Source: Paraglaciecola psychrophila 170 (lineage in GTDB: Bacteria; Pseudomonadota; Gammaproteobacteria; Enterobacterales; Alteromonadaceae). Taken from it: a stretch of 64,000 nt of DNA. The first letter of the stretch is position 1, and every line of letters begins with the position of its first letter. Positions 1-8,200 of this stretch are shown here, in pieces. A program made the position numbers and the translations under genes. The DNA is taken from positions 868,001-932,000 of the forward strand of contig NC_020514.1 of the NCBI RefSeq assembly GCF_000347635.1. Reading direction: 5' to 3'. The notes beneath the pieces were generated by a model, which had not been told where the DNA came from, did no database searches, and saw only the letters and a program-made list of their open reading frames with translations.

Positions 1-417
1 CATGCACATAATTCATCGGCTGAATCTGTCAATTATAGCCATTGGTTGCTACAGACTATTGACGATCTTTGGTATAAATTTGAAGCAAAATTCTTATCTT
101 TGTGGTCAGAACATGAACAGTCTTTAGCAAGTACATTTATGGGCAAAGATCTGTCAGGCGACAGTCATCAAGCGTTTAGGCATCTATTTTTACAACAAGT
201 GTTAAGTGATACTCTAGGTTTTGCAGCTTGTAAAATAATACGTAGAATTTTAGGCGTCGCAAAAGTTGCTGATTTCATGCAATTTGAAGATCAAAAACTC
301 AGAGCAAAATTAGAAACTCAAGCTCTGAATATGGCCAAAACCATGTTGCTTAATCGCCAATCCTATACAAACATTGCTGACGTGAATAAATTAGCAGAGG
401 AAACTCGTTTAATTTAG
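1..417 (+). CDS. mtnK: S-methyl-5-thioribose kinase, C-terminal part (cut by window start)
   Basis: The frame is open from base 1 with no start in it, so this is the last 138 codons of a gene that begins upstream. The segment FAACKIIRRILGVAKVADF followed by a short helical tail is like the C-terminus of methylthioribose kinase, which phosphorylates methylthioribose in the methionine salvage pathway. The catalytic core would lie outside the window, so the call rests on the tail alone. A TTG at 46 is in frame but is inside the gene. The gene converges with the SDR gene at 551, with an inverted repeat in between that may stop transcription from both sides. Confidence 0.7.
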   Translation, partial: HAHNSSAESVNYSHWLLQTIDDLWYKFEAKFLSLWSEHEQSLASTFMGKDLSGDSHQAFRHLFLQQVLSDTLGFAACKIIRRILGVAKVADFMQFEDQKLRAKLETQALNMAKTMLLNRQSYTNIADVNKLAEETRLI

Positions 418-460
418 ACCAAACTATATTGTGAGCTCAGAAAAAAAAGCAAAAACTTTT

Positions 461-505
461 CACCACAGAGGAAATAATAATCGATATTGTTTTTCCACTG
501 TGGTG
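461..505. repeat. Short palindromic intergenic repeat (same family as 1582 and 20340)
   Basis: The stretch starts CACCACAGAGGAAA and ends TTTTTCCACTGTGGTG, so its ends are imperfect inverted copies. It sits between two convergent genes (mtnK and the SDR gene), where it could act as a bidirectional terminator. Its termini match the longer elements at 1582-1702 and 20340-20465, so I read it as a shortened member of the same family. Confidence 0.6.
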
Positions 506-550
506 GATAATGTTTTTTAGTTTGAAGCTCGAAGACGGGTATTCTTTGTT

Positions 551-1438
551 TTAAAGCATCACTATTTCGTCATCTTTTAGATGTCTTACGATAGGGCTGT
601 TTTCAGCATCGGCAAACGCGGCATCTAAAAGTGATGATCTGTAAGCAACAGTTGAGCGGAAGTTGGGATGAGTGAATATATAAGTCTGTCCCGACTGTAA
701 AGCTTCTACCACACGTTTGGCTAACACTGATGTGGGAATACCCGATTCAACTAATGCTTTAGCCTTGTTAACAGCGCTTCCTGATTTTGCTAATGTGGCG
801 GCTTGATCCTTGACACCTTTGTATTCTGGTTGAAGATTACGTAATGACTCATGGATGCGAGTTTGAACGAAAGCAGGACACAGCGCCGACACCGCAATAT
901 TGTGCTTTTTCAATTCAACAGCCCAACTTTCTGACATGGAAACCACCGCTGCTTTAGATGCTGCATAAGCGCCAGAAAAGGGAACCCCATTCATGCCAGC
1001 CATTGAAGCCACGTTGATGATCCAGCCGCCTTGGCCATGGCGTTTCATCGAAGGGGCAGTGGCCTGTGTGCCATTCACCACTCCCATTACATTAACGTCC
1101 AATACCCACTTCCAAGTTTCAATTTTAGTCTTGTCTACTGAGCCGGGAATACCACCTACACCAGCGTTATTCACTAACATATGGATATTACCAAATTTAG
1201 CTTCGGCGGCAGCAACAGTGTCTTCCCACTGTTGATAGTTTGTGACATCTAGCGGGCAGGATAATACCTGAATATTAGCATCCCGTAATTTCTGTTCGGC
1301 TATTGCCAGCTCTTTCTGGTCAATATCAGCAATTACAATTTGCATACCTAACTGACCAAATTCCTCCGCTAATGCTAAGCCTATGCCTCCAGCGCCACCA
1401 GATATGATGGCTGTTTTACCTGCAAATTCGTTCGACAT
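551..1438 (-). CDS. Short-chain dehydrogenase/reductase (SDR) family oxidoreductase
   Basis: A 295-residue protein with the classical SDR layout: an N-terminal Rossmann glycine motif (SGGAGGIG, about residue 14), the NNAG motif near residue 90, a catalytic serine in the NVASMAG segment, and YAASK carrying the catalytic Tyr and Lys near residue 160. An acidic residue after beta-2 (ADID) suggests a preference for NAD(H). The C-terminal 60 residues after the fold are longer than in a minimal SDR. The substrate cannot be told from sequence. It is transcribed alone; its start is preceded by about 290 bases that hold an intergenic repeat. Confidence 0.88.
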   Translation of the reverse strand: MSNEFAGKTAIISGGAGGIGLALAEEFGQLGMQIVIADIDQKELAIAEQKLRDANIQVLSCPLDVTNYQQWEDTVAAAEAKFGNIHMLVNNAGVGGIPGSVDKTKIETWKWVLDVNVMGVVNGTQATAPSMKRHGQGGWIINVASMAGMNGVPFSGAYAASKAAVVSMSESWAVELKKHNIAVSALCPAFVQTRIHESLRNLQPEYKGVKDQAATLAKSGSAVNKAKALVESGIPTSVLAKRVVEALQSGQTYIFTHPNFRSTVAYRSSLLDAAFADAENSPIVRHLKDDEIVML

Positions 1439-1581
1439 GATGATATCCTTCGATAATATTTTTGTTGATCTTCTATGTATGAATGAATATTAGGTGCTGG
1501 TTTGCTGCAAAAGTACTTTATTTCGCGAATTGGTAAGGCTTCATAGGATGAATGTAAGATGCCTACTAGAAAAAATATTGA

Positions 1582-1702
1582 ACCACAGAGAACACAAAGC
1601 TTCGGGCGCCGAGCGTTTCGTTACATAGAGGAAAAGTGCATTTAAATACTTAATACAAGGTGATTTTTTTGCTTTCTCTGTGACCTCTTTTTCCTCTGTG
1701 GT
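1582..1702. repeat. MITE-like intergenic repeat, about 121 bp
   Basis: The left end ACCACAGAG is mirrored by CTCTGTGGT at the right end. The right half (CTCTGTGACCTCTTTTTCCT) is nearly identical to the right half of the elements at 20340, 20707 and 21034, and a GCTTCG...GCCGAG block recurs near the left end. There is no open frame inside. It occupies most of the gap between the SDR gene and rpiA. I see no transposase in the window that could be tied to it. Confidence 0.65.
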
Positions 1703-1732
1703 AAATAGCTCCTTTTGTTTGCTTATTGTGTA

Positions 1733-2389
1733 CTAGTTGATTGTATCAACACCATCGCTTGTTCCAACTAACACCACATCAGCGCCACGTTTAGCGAATA
1801 AACCATTAGTGACAACACCGACTATGGCATTGAGCTGTCTTTCAAGTTCTACGGGGTTGAGGATTGTTAGATTATGTACATCTAAGATCACATTGCCGTT
1901 GTCAGTAATTACACCTTGACGGTAGGCAGGGTCGCCACCAAGTTTGACTATTTCTCTGGCCACATAAGAGCGGGCCATGGGGATCACTTCAACGGGTAAT
2001 GGAAACTTCCCTAACGTGGGTACTTGTTTTGTGTCGTCAATAATACAAATGAATTTTTCGCCTACAGCGGCAACAATTTTCTCTCTGGTGAGGGCGGCTC
2101 CACCGCCTTTTATCATATGTTTATGTTTGGTGATTTCATCGGCGCCATCTACATATATATCAAACTTGTCTACCGAATTAAGATCAAATACTTCAATGCC
2201 CAAAGCTTCTAAACGTTTCGTTGAGGCATCTGAGCTTGATACCGCGCCTTGAATTTTATCTTTTACATCGGCTAATGCATCAATAAAATAATTAACAGTC
2301 GAACCTGTGCCAACACCGACAATAGCGCCATCTTCTATATATTTTAAGGCTGCTTGGGCAGCGGCTTTCTTTTTATCATCTTGAGTCAT
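1733..2389 (-). CDS. rpiA: Ribose-5-phosphate isomerase A
   Basis: The 218-residue length is usual for RpiA, which interconverts ribose 5-phosphate and ribulose 5-phosphate in the pentose phosphate pathway. Visible family motifs are [15 protein letters not shown] near residue 25 (phosphate loop), DGADEI near residue 82 and [11 protein letters not shown] near residue 94, which carries the active-site lysine and glutamate. It lies downstream of fau on the same strand, 62 bases away. In this genome it is also downstream of a nucleoside hydrolase and a ribokinase, which makes ribose salvage a natural local theme. Confidence 0.97.
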   Translation of the reverse strand: MTQDDKKKAAAQAALKYIEDGAIVGVGTGSTVNYFIDALADVKDKIQGAVSSSDASTKRLEALGIEVFDLNSVDKFDIYVDGADEITKHKHMIKGGGAALTREKIVAAVGEKFICIIDDTKQVPTLGKFPLPVEVIPMARSYVAREIVKLGGDPAYRQGVITDNGNVILDVHNLTILNPVELERQLNAIVGVVTNGLFAKRGADVVLVGTSDGVDTIN

Positions 2390-2451
2390 TTGTTTATAGT
2401 CCCTAATATATTAAACATTTGCATGCTTAATAGTGTAACCCAAGCTGTAGT

Positions 2452-3060
2452 TTAGTCGACACTAAAAAACTGATCTGGGGTAGCAATAGCATGTAACGGA
2501 ATATCCCAGCTATCAGTAAGTAACATATGTGTTTGCTGGCAGTTATGTGCTAATCCAATGAGTTGAGTTTGCAGTGAGTCACGACGAATAGGGGCTAAGG
2601 TACGATCATAAAACCCACCACCCATTCCTAATCTATTACCTACTGCATCGAAAGCAACCAGCGGTGTTAGTATCAGTTCAATATTTGCTAAGACGCACAG
2701 ATTTATAGTGCTGACTATTGGCTCTTTGATACCGTAAACGTTTGTCCGAGTAGTCGAGTTGCGATGATAGTTAACAAACAGCAAATGCCCTTTACTAAAA
2801 GGGTGTAATACAGGTAATAACACAGTTTTACCTTGTTGCCAGCAGTAGTCAATAATTGCTACTGGGTCAATCTCACCATCATTTGCAATGTAACAGGCAA
2901 TAGTTTTTGACTGAGCAAGTGTGGTTGATGTAAGACAGGTTCTTAATAGGTTATGTGCTGCAGTAGATTGTTCTTTAGAAGACAATGCCTGACGTTTTTT
3001 ACGGTAATCAGTTCGTATTACCTGCCTTTGCGTTGTTTTTAAGCCAAGTAATTTATGCAC
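2452..3060 (-). CDS. fau: 5-formyltetrahydrofolate cyclo-ligase
   Basis: A 202-residue protein of the 5-FTHF cyclo-ligase family (YgfA), which converts 5-formyltetrahydrofolate to 5,10-methenyltetrahydrofolate using ATP. The N-terminal R-x-x-Y-R-x-K-R region (phosphate contact) is seen, as is the G-N-R-L-G-M-G-G-G-F-Y-D-R motif near residue 145 typical of the family. The start overlaps the end of the hybrid kinase by 8 bases, so translation is probably coupled. In many gammaproteobacteria this gene directly follows 6S RNA; here it is about 4 kb from it. Confidence 0.93.
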   Translation of the reverse strand: MHKLLGLKTTQRQVIRTDYRKKRQALSSKEQSTAAHNLLRTCLTSTTLAQSKTIACYIANDGEIDPVAIIDYCWQQGKTVLLPVLHPFSKGHLLFVNYHRNSTTRTNVYGIKEPIVSTINLCVLANIELILTPLVAFDAVGNRLGMGGGFYDRTLAPIRRDSLQTQLIGLAHNCQQTHMLLTDSWDIPLHAIATPDQFFSVD

Positions 3061-4681
3061 TTGGCAAAACTGGAATAAAGCGGTTAAGAGTTTGCACCAG
3101 CTTTTCTTTTTCTATGGGTTTACACAAATACTCATCCCAAATTTTGTTATTTTCTGCAACATTGTGTTGATTAAATGTATCGGCTGATAAAGCCACGATG
3201 GGAATATTAGGATGAGTATGTTTAATTTGTACAGAGGCCTGACGGCCATCAATACCGGGTAAATGAATGTCCATGAAAATCAGGTCAAAATGTCTATTTT
3301 TGGCAATCTCAATAGCTTTTTCTCCTGTTTCTGCAATAATAATTGAGATATCTAATGATTCAAATATTGCTAACATAACCGCTTGATTTATCTCATTATC
3401 CTCTACTAGTAGTATCTTGCTATTATGATTAAAACTTGCTTTTTCGGGCGTGGGATTAAGATCTTCGTGTAAAATTTCGGTGTCATCTTGCAGGGGTAAT
3501 TGGACCTTAAAAATACTACCTGAGCCTAAGTCACTCAGAACATTTATTGTGCCGCCTAAAATTTCAACTAAGCCTTGTGTAATCGACAAACCTAAACCAC
3601 TGCCTTCGGAACTTTTAGTTTGTCCGACTTGCTGGAACTTATTGAACAGTTTTGTTTGATCTATGAATGAGATGCCTTCGCCTTGATCGGTTACGGTGAT
3701 CACAAATTGTTCATTATTAAGTGAAAGCTCAACTTTGACCCACTTACCGCTATTCGTAAATTTAATTGCATTATGGGCTAAATTGGTAATAATTTGACTG
3801 ATTTTGGCTTGATCAATAGTTAAAAGCCTTGGCAAGTTATCATTGACATCTACAGAGAACTCTACGTCTTTTTCTTTAGCCATAATGGCTAACATTCCTT
3901 CTAAATCTTTAATAAACGTTCTTAGACAAATAGATTCGAACTCGACTTGCATCATTCCAGCTTCAATTTTATTTAAATCTATAACCGAGTTCACCACGCT
4001 CAGCAGTCGCCGACCTGAATAGTCGATATGGCCTATGTATTCAGAAAACTTTACAGGTAATGTGTGATAAATAACGTTATCTAACATCAAACGACTAAAG
4101 CCGATAATAGCATTGAGTGGCGTACGCAACTCATGACTCATGTTAGATAAAAATTCAGTTTTATGTTGGTTGGCTCGCTCAAGCTCTTTTATTTTTTTTC
4201 GCAATTCCATTTGTGAAATGACACACCGACCTAATACTTCAAGCGCCTGACGTTGGTCTGGGGTTAATTTATTCGGTTTATCATCAATTACACATAATGT
4301 GCCAATGGCATGTCCGTCTGGACTTACCAAAGGTGTGCCTGCATAAAATCGAATATTAGGTCCAGAGGTAACCAAAGGATTATCAAAGAAACGTTTATCT
4401 TTAAGCGTATCTTCTACCTCAAAAATTTCTTCATGATGAATAGCATGAGAGCAAAAAGCGATATCTCTAGAGGTCTCTTCTGCATCTAACCCCACTTTAG
4501 ATTTGAACCACTGTCTGTCTGAATCAATCAAACTTATTAAGGTAATTGGGGTATTGCAAATTTGAGCGGCAAGTTGGGTTAAATCGTCAAATATTTTCTC
4601 TGCTTCAGTGTCTAAGACATCATAGTCGTAGAGTGCTTTTAAACGCATGACTTCGTCTATTGATGGGGAAGCAATTTTCAT
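3053..4681 (-). CDS. GAF-domain hybrid sensor histidine kinase/response regulator
   Basis: The start used here is the ATG at 4681 (542 residues, MKIASPS...); a TTG 30 bases upstream is also in frame. Order of domains: GAF (about residues 20-155, with RQWFKSK and GTLCVIDD segments as in cytoplasmic GAF kinases), HisKA with the phospho-accepting His in SNMSHELRTPLN near residue 183, HATPase_c with N, G1 and G2 boxes (SGLGLSITQGL), and a C-terminal receiver with the phosphorylatable Asp in FMDIHLPG and a conserved Lys in CKPI. There is no transmembrane segment, so it is cytoplasmic. The signal and output partner are unknown. It overlaps fau at its 3' end. Confidence 0.9.
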   Translation of the reverse strand: MKIASPSIDEVMRLKALYDYDVLDTEAEKIFDDLTQLAAQICNTPITLISLIDSDRQWFKSKVGLDAEETSRDIAFCSHAIHHEEIFEVEDTLKDKRFFDNPLVTSGPNIRFYAGTPLVSPDGHAIGTLCVIDDKPNKLTPDQRQALEVLGRCVISQMELRKKIKELERANQHKTEFLSNMSHELRTPLNAIIGFSRLMLDNVIYHTLPVKFSEYIGHIDYSGRRLLSVVNSVIDLNKIEAGMMQVEFESICLRTFIKDLEGMLAIMAKEKDVEFSVDVNDNLPRLLTIDQAKISQIITNLAHNAIKFTNSGKWVKVELSLNNEQFVITVTDQGEGISFIDQTKLFNKFQQVGQTKSSEGSGLGLSITQGLVEILGGTINVLSDLGSGSIFKVQLPLQDDTEILHEDLNPTPEKASFNHNSKILLVEDNEINQAVMLAIFESLDISIIIAETGEKAIEIAKNRHFDLIFMDIHLPGIDGRQASVQIKHTHPNIPIVALSADTFNQHNVAENNKIWDEYLCKPIEKEKLVQTLNRFIPVLPSA

Positions 4682-4748
4682 ATTTATATTTAATTGGTCT
4701 CGCAATAACAAGACCTTAACATATTTAATTAATGCTACCTAAGCCGAA

Positions 4749-5690
4749 TTATCGATTGTAGGTATCCAAATACAACTGAGTTAAACGAGCGTTATCTACT
4801 TTGGTAGCGACGTTGATTGACTGAGCATTTAGCCAATCAGGACTGGTCGTGGTGTTAGGCAGGGCTACTGAAGTTTGGCCGATGTTTAAAGGGTCAGTAG
4901 ACACTCTCGCGTGTCCGGTTTGCAATGCAAACAAACCTGGGTCCACCAAATGTGCAAGAGGCATAGCATCATGGAAAAAACACACATCTTGGTCTCTATT
5001 CTGTGAGTAAAATTTCACGTAAAATTGTGCGGCATCATGAACAAAACCACCTAATTTAGGGTTGTTTTGTTTAAGCTGAGTTAAAAAGTCAGGAGTAAAT
5101 GGGCAAGAGTTAGTGACATCCAAGCCAAACATGTTTAGCTTCCATGATGCCCCAAACACAATTTCAGCCGCGAATGCATCATTCCAAATGTTTGCTTCTG
5201 CTACAGGAGTGACGTTACCCGGAACGAACGCTGCTCCACCCATAATCGACACAGCTTTAAGCAGCTTAGGTAGCTCAGGTTCAAGACGCAGGGCTAAGGC
5301 TAAGTTGCCTAACGGACCTATCGCAACCACTGTTATCTCGCCGGGGTATTCACGTGCCATATCAACGATAAACTGCGCCGAACTGCGAGGATCAAGTTCA
5401 CCCTCCGCTTCAGGGAAATTGATATTACCAAAGCCATCATCGCCGTGCACAAAATGTGCATAGCCTGACTCTTTTCCGACCCAAGGCATACCCACGCCCT
5501 TACACACAGGAATATCTTTGTTAGCTAAAGCACACAAAGTAATCGCATTTTTGGCTGCCATATCAACAGGCACATTTCCAAATACAGTTGTTAGCCCCAG
5601 TACGTCAATTTCAGGGTGTTGAAAGGCAAAGAAAATTGCCATTGCATCATCAATACCTGGATCAGTATCTAGTATAATTTTGTGGCTCAT
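4749..5690 (-). CDS. Inosine-uridine type nucleoside hydrolase
   Basis: A 313-residue protein beginning with DTDPGIDDAMA, the calcium-binding signature of the IU-nucleoside hydrolase family, which splits ribonucleosides into base and ribose. A conserved His in the FFHDAMPLAHLVDP segment (about residue 240) completes the active site, and NIWNDAFAAE near 165 is also typical. It follows the ribokinase gene by 18 bases, an evident operon: hydrolase releases ribose, ribokinase phosphorylates it. The exact base preference (pyrimidine or purine) is not clear from sequence. Confidence 0.93.
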   Translation of the reverse strand: MSHKIILDTDPGIDDAMAIFFAFQHPEIDVLGLTTVFGNVPVDMAAKNAITLCALANKDIPVCKGVGMPWVGKESGYAHFVHGDDGFGNINFPEAEGELDPRSSAQFIVDMAREYPGEITVVAIGPLGNLALALRLEPELPKLLKAVSIMGGAAFVPGNVTPVAEANIWNDAFAAEIVFGASWKLNMFGLDVTNSCPFTPDFLTQLKQNNPKLGGFVHDAAQFYVKFYSQNRDQDVCFFHDAMPLAHLVDPGLFALQTGHARVSTDPLNIGQTSVALPNTTTSPDWLNAQSINVATKVDNARLTQLYLDTYNR

Positions 5691-5708
5691 TTACGGACTC
5701 CCTGAAGG

Positions 5709-6599
5709 TTATTGCTTGGCAAGAAAACGATTTACGTCTTCTTTGTTAGGTATGGATTGTGCCGCGCCGATTTTCATAACGGCTAATGCTGAAGCAGCGC
5801 AGGCACGAATTAATGCTGTTTTTGAATCGGTATGCGCACTGTAAGCAGATAAAAAGTAGCCAATAAATGTATCGCCTGCTGCTGTTGTATCTACCGCGTC
5901 TACTTCAAAAGCGGGCACATCGATGGTTTTATCTTTTTTAAGCATTCGCACCCCAGCTTTTCCTAAAGTAATCAATACTTCAGTATTTGGCCAGTCTTGA
6001 CGAAAGTAGGCTTCTATTTTGTCTAAATCTTTGCGCCCGGAGATTTCTTCCGCTTCGATTTCGTTGACAATTAATAAATCAATACACTCAAGTGGAAGAT
6101 GTTTGACAGATTCTGTCATTGGCGCAGGGTTAAAGGCAACGCGTAAACCTTTTTCTTTGGCTTGAATCAGTACTTGGTCGATACTACTGGTCTCATTTTG
6201 AGTCAATACCCAATCAGCAGGTTTAACCGTATCTAATGCAAACATAATGTCTTTTGGGGTCATCTCATGATTGGCACCACCAAACAACACTATGGCATTT
6301 TCAGCTGACGGGGTGACTTGAATAATTGCATGTCCAGAGGCAGTCTCAGTGCATGTTACATGTTTACAATCAATACCATCACGGATCATAGTTTGTTTGA
6401 AAGCTACGTCAGCTTCGTTAATTTTACCTACATGCCTTACTTCAGAACCCGCTCTAGCTAATGCTATGGACTGATTAGCTCCCTTGCCACCGAGTAAACA
6501 CTGGTAATGACGGGATGCAATGGTTTCACCGGGCTGAACGAAGTGATCTACCTGATAGACATGGTCTATGTTGATTGAACCAAAATTGATAACGGCCAT
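5709..6599 (-). CDS. rbsK: Ribokinase (PfkB family)
   Basis: A 296-residue PfkB-family sugar kinase. The N-terminal GGKGANQSIALAR motif (PfkB signature 1, near residue 37) and the C-terminal VDTTAAGDTFIGYFL motif (near 233, with catalytic Asp and anion-hole GAGD-like AAGD) are both present. Ribokinase makes ribose 5-phosphate from ribose. No ribose transporter is nearby; the gene leads an operon with a nucleoside hydrolase, so intracellular nucleosides are the likely ribose source. Confidence 0.92.
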   Translation of the reverse strand: MAVINFGSINIDHVYQVDHFVQPGETIASRHYQCLLGGKGANQSIALARAGSEVRHVGKINEADVAFKQTMIRDGIDCKHVTCTETASGHAIIQVTPSAENAIVLFGGANHEMTPKDIMFALDTVKPADWVLTQNETSSIDQVLIQAKEKGLRVAFNPAPMTESVKHLPLECIDLLIVNEIEAEEISGRKDLDKIEAYFRQDWPNTEVLITLGKAGVRMLKKDKTIDVPAFEVDAVDTTAAGDTFIGYFLSAYSAHTDSKTALIRACAASALAVMKIGAAQSIPNKEDVNRFLAKQ

Positions 6600-6743
6600 A
6601 ATGCGCTGCTGTGCCTCTTGTTTTAAAGTTCTGATTTGAAATTTATTCTAGCCGAATAAATACAAATAATAACCTTTAATTGAAAAGTTGACCATTTGGT
6701 CTGGACGCAATTATATTGATTTTCGCTATGACAGCAAATTTAT

Positions 6744-7154
6744 CTAAGCAAAAATGCGGGTTAACTTGTGCATAAACCCAGTTTTGGCGATATAGGGGCA
6801 GGTATTGGTTAAAAATAATCTTACAGATACCGTGGCCCCATGCCCCCATGGCCACCAAGCAGCCATCACTTTTGGGTGATGTTCAATATTGGTACTGAAA
6901 AGTTTTTGTTGTTTAACTAGTTTTGAAAATGCACCCGCGTAATGTTTGACTTCTTCTGGGGCTTTTTTAATAGTCTTAACGTCCCAGTTCACAGGCAAAA
7001 TCTGTTGTAGGGTAAATAAAACTTGATCCTGCTTATCTACTGAGAACTCAGCAAGCATAACGTTATTAAAATCATCGTATTTCCAATTTACTATGGAAGA
7101 TAAAGCCTTTATCACATCTTTTCCGTAAGTCTGTATTAGTTCTTCTTGATTCAT
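6744..7154 (-). CDS. Hypothetical protein, cotranscribed with 6S RNA
   Basis: A 136-residue protein I do not recognise. It is predicted to be soluble and has a striking AAWWPWGHGATVSVR segment near residue 98. Its ATG lies about 35 bases after the 3' end of 6S RNA on the same strand and I see no hairpin terminator in between, so it may be made from a 6S read-through transcript, in the position where fau sits in many gammaproteobacteria. A second frame reading through the last third exists but is shorter and less plausible. Confidence 0.55.
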   Translation of the reverse strand: MNQEELIQTYGKDVIKALSSIVNWKYDDFNNVMLAEFSVDKQDQVLFTLQQILPVNWDVKTIKKAPEEVKHYAGAFSKLVKQQKLFSTNIEHHPKVMAAWWPWGHGATVSVRLFLTNTCPYIAKTGFMHKLTRIFA

Positions 7155-7188
7155 ATCACTAATTTTCTCAATCCGTTGTTGAAAGTTT

Positions 7189-7375
7189 GGTGCCTCCCAA
7201 AATGCCGCTGTCTAGTATAAGCCCGTGAACCGAAAGTTCAGGGCGGAAGTATCATCGCTACCTTAGGCGTCTTGATACGAGCCAAGCTTGCACAATAGTA
7301 GTGGAGTCAACTTCCTAGGTAAAAAGCATCGGCCAGGGACATAACTGAACTGGCAAACATCCCAGGAGACATAAA
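7189..7375 (-). ncRNA. ssrS: 6S RNA
   Basis: Read on the minus strand, the 5' end GUCUCCUGGGAUG pairs with the 3' end CAUUUUGGGAGGC to form the closing stem. Near the 5' side comes GCCAG...GUCCCUGGCCGAU, and in the 3' half a CCCUGAACUUUCGGUUCACGGG hairpin-like block, both resembling known gammaproteobacterial 6S RNA; the length, about 185 nt, is also right. 6S RNA binds and sequesters the sigma-70 RNA polymerase in stationary phase. A TATAAC box lies about 10 bases before the 5' end. The ends are placed from the stem and could be off by a few bases. Confidence 0.88.
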
Positions 7376-7383
7376 AACTGCTT

Positions 7384-7389
7384 GTTATA
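7384..7389 (-). promoter_or_regulatory. Likely -10 box of the 6S RNA promoter
   Basis: TATAAC on the minus strand, about 10 bases before the inferred 6S RNA start. No convincing -35 was found. Confidence 0.45.
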
Positions 7390-7428
7390 TGACCTACAAT
7401 TAATGAGGAATACTTCAAACACGTGCAT

Positions 7429-7434
7429 TATAAT
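7429..7434 (+). promoter_or_regulatory. Possible -10 box of the ygfB-pepP-ubiI operon
   Basis: A perfect TATAAT about 100 bases before the ygfB start, in the divergent intergenic region. The -35 is not obvious, so this is tentative. Confidence 0.35.
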
Positions 7435-7534
7435 CAGTTAGCAGTCAGATTTACTAGCCCTATCGTATCAGCGAACATGTATTTGCCCTCATGAGAGTGC
7501 TAGAATTGCTCTGTCCAACGATTGAGAGAGCACC

Positions 7535-8104
7535 TTGAATACATCAACCAACCTTTTTGATACTTTAACTCCGTTACTCGAACGTAATAATATCTTAACT
7601 ACAGCCGCTGAAGTGCAGGGCATGTTTTGTGGCATGTTAGGCGGTGGTATGCCATTAGAATGTCAAGATTGGCTAGAGCCACTTGCTGACTTTATTCATC
7701 AAAGCGAGATGTTTTCTAAAGAAGTAGATGAAGCGTTCAAAAGTCTTTTCGATAGTACATGCCAGCAATTAGTTGAAAATGATTTCGCACTTGTGTTGTG
7801 TTTACCAGATGATTCAGCACCGATTAATGAACGTGGCCAAGCTTTATTGAATTGGGTACATGGTTTTATGCTTGGTTTTGGTTTACATCAAGATGATTTA
7901 ACGGGGTGTTCTGCCGATGTTAAAGAAGCCCTTGAAGACTTTGCAGAAATTGCGCGTATGGATGATGAAATGAGTGAAAACGAAGAGTCAGAGCAGGCTT
8001 TGTTTGAAGTGATGGAATATGTGCGCGTCACCGCTATGTTATGTTTCAATGAGTTAGGTAAATCACCGGAACAACAACAAAGTGAACCTAAAACGGTTCA
8101 CTAG
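7535..8104 (+). CDS. ygfB: UPF0149 family protein YgfB
   Basis: A 189-residue acidic protein of the UPF0149 (YgfB/YecA) family. EVQGMFCGMLGGG near residue 25 and the WVHGFMLGFGLHQDDL segment near 108 are family signatures. The start is a TTG preceded by a GAGAGAG ribosome binding site seven bases away; no ATG exists near the N-terminus. It heads the conserved ygfB-pepP-ubiH-ubiI neighbourhood. The biochemical role is not settled; in Pseudomonas YgfB affects antibiotic-resistance gene control. Confidence 0.92.
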   Translation: MNTSTNLFDTLTPLLERNNILTTAAEVQGMFCGMLGGGMPLECQDWLEPLADFIHQSEMFSKEVDEAFKSLFDSTCQQLVENDFALVLCLPDDSAPINERGQALLNWVHGFMLGFGLHQDDLTGCSADVKEALEDFAEIARMDDEMSENEESEQALFEVMEYVRVTAMLCFNELGKSPEQQQSEPKTVH

Positions 8105-8200
8105 ACGTTTAATAAAATTCTATATTAATTTATTGACATACAGACAGACAGTTTAGCGCCTTATCTATTGTAAACAGTAAAGTGAGTCATATTATTGCCC

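Noticed and set aside
993..1235. Plus-strand frame inside the SDR gene
   Set aside because: It is antisense to a well-supported gene and has no family resemblance.
6676..6858. 60-codon alternative frame over the end of the hypothetical gene
   Set aside because: It overlaps a longer, better placed frame and has no independent start signal.
7155..7534. zapA between 6S RNA and ygfB
   Set aside because: The interval is filled by 6S RNA and promoters; no ZapA-like frame on either strand.
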